DNA from: Oscheius onirici
Taxonomy: Eukaryota; Nematoda; Chromadorea; Rhabditida; Rhabditidae
Reading direction: 5' to 3'
DNA length: 64,000 nucleotides
Assembly (NCBI GenBank): GCA_932521025.1
Contig: OW051471.1
Location: 3,224,001-3,288,000 of the forward strand
The translations under genes were made by a program, and so were the position numbers. Below the pieces are notes generated by a model that worked only from the letters and a program-made list of their open reading frames with translations, was not told where the DNA came from and searched no databases. Position 1 is the first letter of the stretch; the number at the start of each line of letters is the position of its first letter. Below, piece by piece: positions 46,011-57,276 of this stretch.

Positions 46011-46666
46011 TATAGGCAAGTGGACACAAGAAAGACCGCAGAAAGAATTATTCCCGAATAATCGTAATCTCTCGTTACGATCATCGGTCTCGCCACGAAA
46101 TCATCCGGCTACAGTACGACCGAGGAGATAATTTACCATTTCCTAAAAAGGAAGAGCTAACTAATTTTTGCACGGAATATTAAACAACGCGTGTGGTCAC
46201 GGAAATTGTTGCTACTTAGGCAGTATTCGGTGATTCAGAGAGGAATTTTTAAAAAATGACATCCTATTCGCGTTCGCAACTCCTTTTATCTTTTGGTCTG
46301 CAACAGTTTTTGAGAATACAGTGGCCATGAAAACACAAAAAGTAGCTTGACATGACGTCCATAGCGATCACGAGAGACTGTGGAGAGGTTCTTGAAGATG
46401 TCCGGAAAAAGTTTATTGGCTCGGAAGACGACACTGAATCGGAAAAAGAGTCGACGTCGATCTGTTAGCAAAAAGGCGACCGGCTGAACGAAGGGATATA
46501 ATATTTGGGATCTTTGAGCTTGATTCAGAGCTTGACCTGGAGTCCGCCATGACTAGCCTTTAGCAGTGTTCCCTTTTTTTTTTTTTTACGAAGAACTGAA
46601 CTTACGATTTCTCAAATCTGGTCAGAAAAGAATCAATTTATCAACAATTAAAAATAACAGTAAAAT
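46011..46666. other. Spacer downstream of CTU1
   Basis: No gene or repeat recognised. A T-run lies at 46570-46587. Confidence 0.5.
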
Positions 46667-48168
46667 TTAAAAATCAACAACGGTGCCATTTGTGGCAGCA
46701 CAGCCACAACCGCCTTTGCCACTTCCACAGCTTGTCTTCTCCGCAGCTTTTGTGGCCTTCTTCTTCACACCGAGATCCGTATTTCCCGTATTGAGGCCCT
46801 TCAAAAGAAGACAAGCTTTGCACATCTTTTGGCTCGAAATATACCCGCAGCTGAAAGTTTTTCAGTTGTGAAAACAGGATAAACTGACTGTTCACAGTTA
46901 GAAAGAGACGGCGTAGCAATTTCCTTCTTGATCGAGATCGATTCTCCTGACTTGATCAGATCCAGTATGGCTTTGGGACGGATCCTTTCCAGATTTTTGA
47001 CAAATGTTCTAAACAGTAATTTCCAAAAACTTGGTGATTCATACCGTGAATAGCCTCTGTAGGCATTAGGAGCATAGATGCATTCCGTATAAAAATAGTC
47101 TAACTTGTTGACTCGGGCATACATGACGATATCCTTCTCGAAGCAATATTTCATCGGCTTGGCTCTTGGCAGACTCGACTCTTCTCCGGTACATATGTGT
47201 GTGCATCTGTTAATTTTTTTTGACGGAGCAAAAAATAGAACTAACCGTTCGAGTCTAGCAATATCTCCTCTAAGAACGTTCATCAGGACAGTTTCAGCCA
47301 TATCGTCTGCATTGTGACCCGTCACGAGTTTCTTCGCTCCGATTTTGTAGGCTCCTCTGAAAATTTGGGAGTTTTCGAAACAAGGAAAAGTTTCATGAAC
47401 CGGACACCTTGAGTTTGAGCGTTTCAGGACTATTCGTCACAAAAAAACGTATAACGATTGAATACCCGGTCATCATAAGCTATATACTCAAACAAAAGCT
47501 AAGAGATCAAGGTATGGGTTAAGCTAGGTATCCGAAGCGCTACAATTGTGGCAGGACTGGATACTCTGCCCATCCGGTTTCATCAGTAGACAAATTTTGA
47601 ATATACACGCTTGTTCAACACTCACCTATCGAGAGCCTGCCTCCTGAACACGCCACAGAATGTGCAATTATTCTTTTTCCCGATTTTGGCCACAATATCG
47701 TCCATAGTCCAGCCGTACAACTCTCTATAGCTGACAATTGTCAGTGGAAGGCCGTACTCGATTTTATTTCTCTCTACAGCCTGAAAAAAAAGTTCTCATG
47801 CTGAAAAATACGGAAATACCTTTAATGAATCGTCTCGGTAGCCTTTGATTCCTTCGTCAATGGATAACAGGACCAAATCAAGTCCGTAGTCGTGTCTCTC
47901 GTTCAGGGTCTTCATCACATAGGCTAAAACGGTCGAATCTTTTCCGCCAGATGCTCCTATCGCGACCTTCTCGCCTCTCTTGAATAAAGACGTCGATATT
48001 ATCGTATTGTGAACATCCTAAAGTAAATTGATAATACAAATGGAATAAGAAAGAGCTAGCCTCTTCGAAAAGCCTAGTAAAGCATTGCCCACAAACGGCT
48101 GAGCCATCTTTCGCCCGTTTTATGCTGGCATTTGAAATACAGCCGTTACCTGAGCATGACAGAGGCAT
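46667..48168 (-). CDS. Cytoplasmic tRNA 2-thiolation protein 1 (CTU1/NCS6)
   Basis: Catalyses 2-thiolation of wobble U34 in tRNAs for Lys, Glu and Gln, with CTU2 and URM1. Seven exons: 48168-48061, 48017-47820, 47780-47626, 47356-47246, 47206-47045, 47008-46889, 46850-46667; 345 residues (human 348). It has the PP-loop [32 protein letters not shown], the N-terminal zinc-type Cys pairs (C-S-G-N-G-C and C-G-Q-C) and the C-terminal C-E-H-C ... C-K-A-C pairs. The tail [15 protein letters not shown] is Cys/Gly-rich. The first intron begins GC (GAAGAG|GCTAGC); reading on to the next GT would leave only a 20-nt intron. All other introns are GT-AG. Confidence 0.96.
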
Positions 48169-48547
48169 GTTGGCCTGAAATTTGTCCTATTAGGAAAGAA
48201 ATTGTTGAGAAAAGAGAAGAGAAGCACGGATTACAAAGCAGAGAGACGAAGCAAAGTGGTTGAGAGCTCAGTATGTATACGAGATTTCACAGGACCAACC
48301 GGCCGAAATTATAGCAAATCAGTGGTTTCACTACATTTTTGGTGAACAACCAGAAGGCATAATCTTGGGAAGCCATCGACAATTTCGTTGTTCTGTGAAG
48401 GGAATGAAAAGAGGTCGAACGGAAAGCCTATGAGACCTCACTGCTCTTATTTTTCACTCGTGTTTGGTAGGAAAAAATACGCATATCCTTCTGTAACAAA
48501 TATAGAAAATGAGAAGCACTTATAAGCTGTCCATTTCAGCCCAACTA
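48169..48547. other. Spacer upstream of CTU1
   Basis: Promoter-proximal region of the CTU1 gene. No clear motif or gene seen. Confidence 0.4.
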
Positions 48548-49344
48548 AGGTCTGTTCAAAAAAAAAAAGAGGGATACCGTAGTTTAAAGAATTCCCTTCC
48601 CCGCGGGACCCATTGGCCAATCCGCGCATTCAAACAGCATTTTTTCAATATTTTTCGATCAAACATTCGGTTGTACTGCAGTAGGCGCCTCCCTTCGTTC
48701 AAACAATCCTAAACTCGCGTTTTTCACCATTTTTCTTTTATTTTTCCCGTTTATAACCAAGTTTATTGAATTCAGCGTGTAAAGCAACCACCAGGACGTG
48801 AAAACTAGTCGAAAATATCATGAAGCCGACGCTTGCTCTATATAAGCCGTCCTCGGACATTTATCTTCCATTTAAGGCTATTTTCGACCAATTTCTACAT
48901 CTAGGGGGTTGTTTTACACGCTGAATCCATTTAGCACGCTTAAAAATATGAAAAATGAAAGGGAAATGGTGAAAAACGCAATTTCAGGAGTTTGGGAATT
49001 CGCGCCAAAAATGTATGAACGATGCATGTTTTTGTTGTCATTTTTTTTCTTTGGGTTTCTAAACAAAAGTCTGAAGGAAATATGGAGCCAAAAAAATGTC
49101 CTCATGGTCGGATTGCTAAATTGCTGCAAGCCTGTTATCGATGATGTACATTCCAATATCCAAACATACTATGCAAAAAAAGACAAGAAAAGATACATAA
49201 AAACGATAAAAAAATCGATGTAAAGGTGGAATGTTTGATCGAACAATATTGAGAAAAAGGCTGTTTGAATCGGTTTGGCCAATGGGTCCCGCGGGGAAGG
49301 GAATTCTTAAACTACGGTATCCTCTTTTTTTTTTTAACAGACCT
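48548..49344. mobile_element. TA-flanked inverted-repeat element (Tc1/mariner-like, non-autonomous)
   Basis: Terminal inverted repeats of about 125 bp begin AGGTCTGTTCAAAAAAAAAA and include GAATTCCCTTCCCCGCGGG and TTGGCCAA. TA dinucleotides at 48546-48547 and 49345-49346 are the expected target duplication. The 797-bp element has only short open frames (for example 48909-49223) with no transposase motif. Confidence 0.82.
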
Positions 49345-50036
49345 TAATCGAACACTCGCAAGAAAGTATCGAAAGAAAGCAAGAAGGCCCTCAAAAATAC
49401 ACTTTCTGGGAAACAACGTAGAAGGCCGGCATTTCCATCCATTTTTCTTCCACTTTTTGATCAAATTCAGTTCAAATGGCCTTTCTTGACATTAATTTAC
49501 AAGAAACAACATAAATAGAGCTGAAATCGTCGAAAATTTGGTAAAAATCCAAGTTTTGACAGCTTTTCTTGCGTTTCGCGCCATTTTATTTGAATTGTGC
49601 GCACCAACTTAGTGCTCACGTTCCCAGTAGCTGCACACTCGCTTCAGACAAAGCAGGAAAATAACAAAAAATAAAAATTGTGAAAGGTTGTTTCTCTGCT
49701 GTTTTTCTCAAAAAGAAATAGGCGTCGCCGATTTTATGGCGGTAATTTAAAACCGCCAAATTTCAAACACGGCAACGGATTTTCAGGAAAAAGTCTGAAA
49801 ATGGGTTGTTTTCTTCCAGTTTCGACGACGGAATCCATAGAAATACAGAGCAGCACCGGAAAGAACGAATAGGACAAGTATTAGGATAAGGCGGACGTCT
49901 CTCTCTCTTCGGGAATATACATAGAGATTTGTTTATTTGAATGTGCACAGTTTCCTTTTAGAGAATAAGCGTAGGTAGTTAGAGAATATATGTTGTTGTT
50001 AGGCAAGGAATGGCCCAGAATACGGTAGAAATATAA
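49345..50036. other. Spacer and 3' UTR of spenito
   Basis: A minus-strand open piece at about 49915-49785 encodes a hydrophobic span (LILILVLFVLSGAALYFYGF) plus a basic tail, but it lies past the spenito poly(A) signal with no visible gene body, so I leave it uncalled. Confidence 0.4.
49932..49937 (-). terminator. Poly(A) signal of spenito
   Basis: Minus-strand AATAAA 100 nt past the stop at 50037. Confidence 0.6.
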
Positions 50037-53000
50037 TCATCGTGGAGAGCTGTGAGTCGAGCTCGGTTTCTGCGTCAAGACGGCCAGTATGAATGATGAG
50101 TCGCCGTTCAGAAGACGGATGTTCGGTCCAAAACGGGTCAAAAGTCTTGTAGTCATTTCTGAGGAAGGAAATAGATACAGCATACTGTCCTCATTCACAA
50201 CAACTCCTGAAATTCGTACTTGTTTTGCTTACGTAAACACTGCAGTGGAAGTGCACTTCTCACTTCAAAAATATCTGATTTTCAATATTGAGACAACATT
50301 TCCAAAATTTTCGATGTTCTACAAAGTTGTAGATCAGATCAAGTTTGCAGAACATCGGAATTGTGAAAAATGTCATGTTCTAACCGAAAATGTGCATACA
50401 TTGTATATGTTAGGATGTGATTCTACAGTTCTTACAGTAACTCACCACCAGCATTCTTCTCGTGAAGATACTTGACCAGAGGATAGAGCTCATTCAACTG
50501 TTTCCCCACAGCTATCATTACTGATATTTCCTTGCTCGATTGAGCCATTAGCCGGTCACAGAAACTTTCCTGATTCGATAGTGAAAGTCTAGAACAGTTT
50601 AGTTCATTAGAAAGTACCGGGTTACCTCTGTTGGATATGTAGTTTCAAAGCATTCCCATCATCGTCTCTTAACCACTTCTGTAGACGTTTTTCAGCTCCA
50701 GCTATTCGGTACATTCTCACAGAGTATTCTGTCTTCTTCAGAAGAATCTGAACAAGGTGAGTTTTGGAATTGTTGCAAACCATTTAAAACTATCTAAATC
50801 TTCTAGTCTTCTATCGTACTGTCAGTGGACTCTTCTTTTCTGTTTTTTTTAATGTTTTCAAGAGTCTTTTGTTTTCAAGAGTATTCTAGCGTACACTAGT
50901 TATTGGAAGAGACACCGAACTAGTAGGAGTGTTTCTATAATGATGGACGAGTCAGATGCTTTTCAGTCAATTTGAATAGGATAGATTTTGCTAGCTTCTG
51001 GAGGGATTTGTTGTACCGTCTGGTCAATTCAGGTTAATGATTCATGTCTGGGAATGACTGCATGTAAACAGAACTCGGACTGATATAGACCAAATACTTG
51101 CCCGGACTCAAAGTAAGGAAGCTGTTACTTTAATCTGGTACAAAAGCTTGCCACATTTAGTGAGTAGGGAGACGAGAATCGAGACAATAATGAGACATTT
51201 GCGATCATCAGAATTATGGGTTACTAGACAAAGAAAGGTCAAGGAACATCCTGTTTGTGATCTGGAAGAGCTGTTCATCAAAGATTTCTGAGACAGAGAG
51301 GATAATATCCACTTTAAATTGCTCCCAGGTCTCTGTGTGTGTCTGTCGGAAGCTTTAATTGGCAATCAAAATGGAGCAAATTGTGCGCACAATTAAGGGG
51401 AAAGGAGTTAGTGTAACAAGTTTAGACAAGTCGAGTGCATGGACTTTGATTATTTTTGGCTGGAGATAGTTTCCAGAGAGTAAAGAATCAAGTGCGGGTT
51501 AGGAATACGGGAAAGCGTTCAGGGGGGTTTTGACTTTAATCCCAAAGGAGCGGTATGACAACTGGAGAGGAGAACAGGAGCACGTGGAAATAGGGACAGG
51601 GAGATCAGCAGGGAAGGATATGCACACGGAAATTACACGAAGGGGTACAAGGACAAGAGGGAAAAATTAGACAGAAGAAAGGGGACCTGGCGATAGGTAT
51701 ATCGTAAATGGTAGAGAAGGAAAAAGCAGATGACAACGTACAGGGATAGGAGATGCCCAAGGGAAAGTGTCGAGGAATTAGAAACAGGGGACAAACGGGC
51801 AAGAGTAGAAGGAACGGTAACACAGGAACATAATTGATCTGGAGAGGGATCAGATAGCAAGCTGTTATCTTTTTTTAAACGGACAAAACTAATTCACTTA
51901 GCCCCGAAGGGGGCGTAGCTCAACTTGTCTATTTTAAATTGCTCTCGCGTCTCTGTGTGTTTGTGTTTGTCTGAAGCTCTAATTGAGGATAAGGAGGGGA
52001 GCTTTGTGCGCAAATTAGTTTTAACAAGTCGCGACAGGAAAAGCAAGTGCGCGAAGTGCTCTTACAACTTTGGTAGTTTCTTTGGAGAGTCCGGGTGAGT
52101 GGAACGGAGTGACAAGGGGAGAAGGGGAAGTACAGTAGGATTGAGAATCGCTAAAGTAGGAACGGGCCGGGCGATCCGTTCAGGTCCTACATTTTGAAAG
52201 TAGGCTAAGGAGGGGATGGGTTTAATTATAATTTTAGTAGTTTTTTTAGAGGGTCAGGGAGAGTGACTGGAGAAGAATAACAAAGGAGGAGTGAAAGGGA
52301 AACCATTACTAGCGCTCCGTGACAGAACGAAGTCATGAATTTCTACTTTAGCCCTGGAAGGGCGTTGCCAACTTTGTTACATAAACAGTCCAACGATATA
52401 ACCGATACTAACCTGGCCCTGCCACGTGTTCGCATACTCGTCATCCAATTCTTCAAAAGTACTGATTATCGGCTTTGGTGAACCGGGAGGAGTTCTCATC
52501 GGCGGCGTCTCTGCTCGTCTTTTGCGGCTGTGTCCCAAATGAGTTCCTCCAATGTGGTTCAGAGGGTCTCGGCTGACCGTATCGTCTCTGAATTCCTTAA
52601 TACAATGTTTGCCCATTCTCACTTGGCGAAGTCGACAGTAATACAGCGATTCTTCCCTCCCAGAGGAAAATTTTTCATGCCTTTGAAGGCGTCCTGAGCC
52701 GCGTTCACATCGGCAAAACGGATGTATCCGAAATCGTCTCCATCTTCATAGTCGAGCTTTTCGATCAGACCATACCGATCAAATTCGCGGGAGAGCATAT
52801 CGGCTGAAGCCCAATGGCCCAGACCTCCTACCCAGAGTCTCTTTGAGACTTGACTCTTCCCGTATCCAATTTTGCATCTCGGGCCTCCGGCTCTAATTGC
52901 CCGGTCGTGGAGAGCGTGTTTGGCGTCAATCGCCTGCTCGAACGTCTAAAAATTAGTGTTGGTTTTGAATCTCCAGTGGCTACGAACCTGGAACATGAGG

Positions 53001-54862
53001 AAGGCATAAGCTGCGTCCGTGTTGGCTGGAGTTTTTATGTCAATGTCTTCGATGGTTCCTGGAACAATTTGCTTAGAAAGGGTATAAGTTTACAACAGAA
53101 TACGGTACAAACTGAGGGCATTCAACTTAGACAGACAGGTGGGAACAGTATTTGATTGGCAGTCAAGACTATGTTTCAAGAAGCGGGGTATTCTACCGGA
53201 GTGTGGTTTTACTGGGAGAGAGTATGAGACAAAGGAGGTAAAGGCGGTCTTTGATTGGTAGTCAAATGGTAGACCAAAAGACTGAGACAGTGTTTTACTG
53301 AAACGAATACGGTATATCAAAAGAAACAGTGTGAATCAAGGGGCTATGAATATAGTATTTGAGTGGTAGTGAAGGGACAGAGTATGGGTCAATAGAAGAA
53401 TATACGGCCTTTGCTTGGTAGTCAAGAGATAGAGTACGAGTCAAAAGACTGGGACTACCGTATTTTACTGAACTGTAGATCAAGGAACAGTGGGAGAAAC
53501 AAAATGAGTCAATGAATATAACCCACGAGACTCGGACTGCCGTATTTTACTGTTCGGAACAATATCCCGTAGTTCAGAAGATATTGTGTATGTCAGAAGA
53601 CAACAGTACGTGCTTGGCAGTCAAAGGATAGTGTATGAGTCAAGCGACTGAGACTACAGTATATTAATGAACTGTGGCCTTATTGGAAGAGGCAGTTGAA
53701 CCCGGGTGCCAGTCTTTGATTGTTAGTCAAGGGACAGCGTACTGTATAAGAACTAGATCTTCAAAAAGCCCCATTAAATAGTTTCTGGGCTGGAAAGTTT
53801 AAACAAGTTGCCAAAAACGAACCATAACGCTCAAAGGCCTTTCGGATCTCCGACTCCCGGATATCCTGTACCATATTTCCGACGAAAAGTGTCCTCGTGG
53901 CGTCGCTGTCATTCTCCTTCAGTCGCCAGACATTCGGCTGCTTTGGCGCATTTCTGCCTCTGTCAGGTGACCGCCTCTTACTGTTAGGCTGCTCGCGGTC
54001 GATCCCCTGAAAATTTAGTCATTTTTCGAGGATTTCTTATCAAAGATTTAGAACAAGAAGCGCACATCACTGCAAAAAAATACACGTTTGTGTTTACGTA
54101 AGACGCAGTTTCAACCTTCGCGATGTTTTGTAAAGTTGTAGTCCTCGAACTGTTCTACAAGTTTACAGAATAGCGGAAAGCCAGAAGTGCCGTCTTCGTT
54201 TTGGAAGAAATGGACTGACTTCTTGAAGAAGAAGAAAAAAAGTTAGCAAAATGAGCTTTTTAGTTGACGTACGACAAGAAGTTAGTAAAATGGAAGAATT
54301 CCGACCTGTAGTTGTCGATTGAACCTGTCCGGAATGTATTTCCCTTCCTGATCTCTCAGAATCCCGGCCGGGTCGCACAGAATCCGTTTTCCAAGATTCT
54401 TTCTCAGTCTCTCCATATAACTGTAACGAATCTTCTTGGCACAGTCCCGTTTCTCAAAGTTCACATAGGCCAATCGCTCGTCATCTCCCGGCTGTCTCAC
54501 GACTTTTATCTAACAATTTTTATCAAATTTACAACTGAAAAACTCACTTCAAAAGGACGGAACTCTCGAAATTCTTTGGATAGAATGTCCTTAATCTCTT
54601 CCCGCTCCAGCTTCTCGTCAAAACCACTGATTCTTAGATTCATGTATTCTTCTGGTGAGTGGCTACCAAAACGCTCTCTACAAAGACAAAACAATGATAA
54701 ATTTTCTCATTATTTGCCTGTAAAATCCGGATAGACCTTGGCTTTTTCTCTTCGAGGTCGAACGACCACGATCGTCGTCGGAATCACTGCTGCTTCTGTA
54801 TCGACTGCCCATTTTCCTTGAAAACGGCTCATTGTCAAACGTTTAGAAAAGTTGGAGCTCAT
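50037..54862 (-). CDS. Spenito/RBM15-type protein (three RRMs plus SPOC)
   Basis: Nuclear adaptor of the m6A writer complex and of splicing/silencing machinery. Ten exons: 54862-54718, 54675-54548, 54509-54306, 54006-53823, 53058-52988, 52945-52623, 52587-52413, 50747-50626, 50588-50446, 50206-50037; 554 residues, all phases agree. RRM1 is near EEYMNLRISGFDEKL, RRM2 has RTLFVGNMVQDI and AYAFLMFQTF, RRM3 has KRLWVGGLGHWA and FGYIRFADV. The SPOC domain runs from TWQGQILLKKTEYSVRMYRI through IQQRLSLSNQESFCDRLM to SMLYLFPSSEM and SSFILAVL. The linker between RRM3 and SPOC is very short compared with vertebrate RBM15. Intron 1 starts GC (GCAAAT). The intron before SPOC (52412-50748) and the one inside RRM2 (53822-53059) are swollen by repeats. 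Confidence 0.93.
50207..50445. other. Last spenito intron, no element recognised
   Basis: About 240 nt, GT...CAG, longer than typical here. Plus-strand reading open (50089-50475) but without family resemblance. Confidence 0.4.
51932..52377 (+). repeat. Dispersed repeat family A, copy 2 (spenito intron)
   Basis: Full-length copy of the repeat at 33383-33803. It ends 36 bp before the exon 52587-52413. A related phrase (AGCCCCGAAGGGGGCG) just before its left end resembles its right end (AGCCCTGGAAGGGCG). Confidence 0.85.
53100..53750. repeat. Degenerate minisatellite in a spenito intron
   Basis: About six diverged copies of a phrase like TTTGATTGGTAGTCAAGGGA, each followed by GAGTATGAGTCAAAAGACTG and GTATTTTACTGAAC. 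Copies start near 53148, 53250, 53357, 53409, 53608 and 53714, with irregular spacing of 50-200 bp. Confidence 0.6.
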
Positions 54863-55100
54863 TTTAGGAGGCAGAATAGAATTAGCATAAGAGTAAATAC
54901 TTGATTTTGCTGTAGGCAAGACGAGAAAAGTAAAGCACTAACGAGAAATTGAATGGAATATTCGCTGTGAATGTGAAGTCTAGGACAATCGCTGTCTGTG
55001 TAAACGGCGCGCAAGAAGCTGACAGGGGCCGATAGAAGGAAATTTATTGGTCTACAATTGGGGCAAAGTATAGTGGGAAACATTTAAATGGGGTATTTTA

Positions 55101-55776
55101 TCACAAATGTGTACGAGAGCGGCTGTTGGAGCGGGAACGGACCGTGTCGATGACTTTCTGCAAAAGGGTCCGAGCTAAAGAGAATCGGAAAAAGGCTTAC
55201 CTTTCCGGAGTCGACAACTTTCCGGGCAAATGAGCGGCGTCTCTTCTTAGGAGCTACGAAATCTTTGGTTTCAACCAGAATCGTTAGGGTTCCAGGATGA
55301 AAATCCGTTTCGTAGCACTGAAGATTAACATGTCAGGTAAAAATGTGAGAAAAATTACTTCATCGTTGATCGACTCAATCTGGTAATCGCGGCCTTTGTG
55401 CGGTAGTTCGTCGCCGATAGCTTGGAGCTGGGCTCTCAGATCGTTTTCTTCGGCCTTGAGCTGGGCGATCTCCAGCCAGACAGCGTTCCGTTCACGGCGC
55501 ACGTTGGCCGCTCCTCTTTTGTAATAGGCGATGGCGTCGAGGAGCTTTTCGGCCAAGACTTTACCGTCGGAGTATCTTTGAATGAGATCCGGAATCGAAG
55601 ACGCCTCTATCTGTTCGGTCTCCTGGAAACTAGGTCGAATTATGGAAAAGACGAAAACGAACCGTGAGCTCCTTGGTGCTTAAAAATGTCTGCAGCTCCT
55701 CTAGCCATTTGATGCTAGACTCCCTCTCAGCTATACGCTTCTCTAGTTGCTTTTCGTCCTCAGCGAAGTCGATCAT
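55101..55776 (-). CDS. Coiled-coil protein with basic C-terminus, unrecognised
   Basis: Four exons: 55776-55663, 55622-55359, 55317-55201, 55157-55101; 183 residues. N-terminal heptad-rich helix (FAEDEKQLEKRIAERESSIK, then WLEELQTFL). A second long helix (VLAEKLLDAIAYYKRGAANV, then RRERNAVWLEIAQLKAEEND) is followed by a short beta-like part (YETDFHPGTLTILVE). The end is basic: PKKRRRSFARKVV, a nuclear-localisation-type string, then SRSNSRSRT. A tttccag acceptor sits 1 nt before the ATG. The length and two-coil layout resemble small kinetochore or chromatin-complex subunits, but I cannot name a family; nuclear location is inferred from the basic string. Confidence 0.7.
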
Positions 55777-55870
55777 CCTGGAAAAAGTACAAATCAAATG
55801 TTCAGAAGATGACAAGTCACAAGAAGTTGACATATTTCCCTGTTTACACTCAAGTTTGCCCCAGGGAATT

Positions 55871-56481
55871 ATGCGAAGACGATTTAGCTCGGGCTTCGAA
55901 GCAGGCACTCAATTGGCAACAATGCTCCTATTTTTTCTATGTTTGCTACCAGTGGAAGTTTTCTCCACTCCGGTTGGTGAAACGCTTCGAAATGCGGTTT
56001 CTCAGGTATAATATCAGTCACAAAAAATTTAGCTAACCAGATGGGGAGTGAGCAGACGGTGGGAATAAAGGGACAGTTGATGTGTGGCAACAGCTATCTA
56101 ACAAATACGAAGGTCAAGCTATGGGACGAGGATTCAGGTAAGCGCAAAGAAAATGTAAAAATAAGCTTTTAGGTCCTGACCCGGATGATCTTCTTGGAGA
56201 GGCTGTCACAAATGGAACAGGACATTTTCAGGTGAGAAAAAACAATAACGAAACGGCACAATTGCTAGATTTCTGGAACGCAGAGAGAAGTAACAAACAT
56301 CGACCCCCGTTTCAACATTTACCACAGCTGTGGTAAAAAGGGAAGTTCGTGCAAACGAAAGGTCACGTTCACAATTCCGGACAAGTACATCAGCAACGGA
56401 AACAATGTGGAAAAATGGATGGATTTTGGTCGTCTCAATATGGAGATTATCACGAAAGGAGAGCAGCCCTACTGCCTCTAA
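55871..56481 (+). CDS. Transthyretin-like (TTR) family secreted protein
   Basis: Nematode-specific family of secreted beta-sandwich proteins; some members bridge apoptotic cells or act in signalling, most are uncharacterised. Four exons: 55871-56005, 56041-56137, 56173-56231, 56269-56481; 167 residues. A signal peptide lies around TMLLFFLCLLPVEVFSTP, with a longer-than-usual n-region if the first ATG is used; the inner ATG at 55922 is an alternative. Family marks: VGIKGQLMCGNSYLTNTKVK, DPDDLLGEAVTNGTGHF, NIDPRFNIYHSC, KVTFTIPDKYI, and four or more Cys for disulphides. A cccag acceptor sits 6 nt before the ATG. Confidence 0.95.
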
Positions 56482-56506
56482 CTTTTGCTCTTTTGTTGAC
56501 GAAAAG

Positions 56507-56512
56507 AATAAA
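56507..56512 (+). terminator. Poly(A) signal of the TTR gene
   Basis: AATAAA 26 nt past the TAA. A second AATAAA follows about 14 nt later. Confidence 0.65.
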
Positions 56513-56527
56513 GCTTCAAAAGAATAA

Positions 56528-56600
56528 AGATGTGGTTTGTTCAAAAAGTCGACAACATACAGTAACCCATTTGATTCTGTTCGAGGCCAGAAATTTTGGC
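56528..56600. repeat. Short dispersed repeat B, copy 1
   Basis: GTTTGTTCAaaaa-GTCGACAACATACAGTAACC... matches 61908-61978 at most positions. Two copies in the window. Confidence 0.65.
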
Positions 56601-56658
56601 CCGCGTTCAAAAAGTGTTTTTAAAATTCCTTCTCATGGCGTCTCAACAACGTGTACAC

Positions 56659-57134
56659 CAGAGATGTGCGGGAATCCCTTTTTGAAAATGGTCACGGGAT
56701 TCCCTTTTTGAATAATTCTTGAGACCAAGAATTCCAGCGGGTTCCCGCGGGAATTTTCATGATTCCCGCGAGAAAATTCAGAATCATTTTCTTGCCATTT
56801 TTGAGTTTTTCGTCGGCAAAAATCAAGGGAGGACCAAGTTTTTCGTCAAAATATGGCGTATTTTTTCTGTCATCGGCTTAGAACTGTCCTTTTGACTATT
56901 AGTTTGTTGAAAATCAGCACGAAAATTCGTTGCATAACGAAAACCCGACGAAAATAAGCGAAATTAGCGTTTTTGAAAAATTCCCGCGATTCCCGTGGGA
57001 AAAACTGCTTCTTACGGGAATATTGCCGCGGGAATGAAAGTGGGCACGGGATTCCCTCCCGCGGGAGGCGGGAAAATTTTTTGAGACTAAACATTCCCGC
57101 GGGAATTTTTTTTGACCATTCCCGCACATCTCTG
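56659..57134. mobile_element. hAT-type MITE (copy 3)
   Basis: Ends CAGAGATGTGCGGGAAT...ATTCCCGCACATCTCTG, 476 bp, flanked by an exact 8-bp duplication GTGTACAC at 56651-56658 and 57135-57142. The inside is rich in TTCCCGCGGGAA words. Confidence 0.92.
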
Positions 57135-57276
57135 GTGTACACCTGTTTGAATGAGACGTAATGCCGCCCAGTTTTATTATTACAGTATACTACAGTAAAC
57201 TACAGTAATCGCCGGTTCTTTGATGATACATGCAACACTTTCCCCACTATTTACTAATTGCAGCAAAATACTAATA

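Noticed and set aside
48909-49223. Internal ORF of the TA-flanked element as a transposase
   Set aside because: Only about 100 residues, with no DDE-type or helix-turn-helix motifs; low complexity.
49785-49915. C-terminal membrane-anchor exon of the spenito gene
   Set aside because: The SPOC domain is complete and stops at 50037, and a poly(A) signal lies between.
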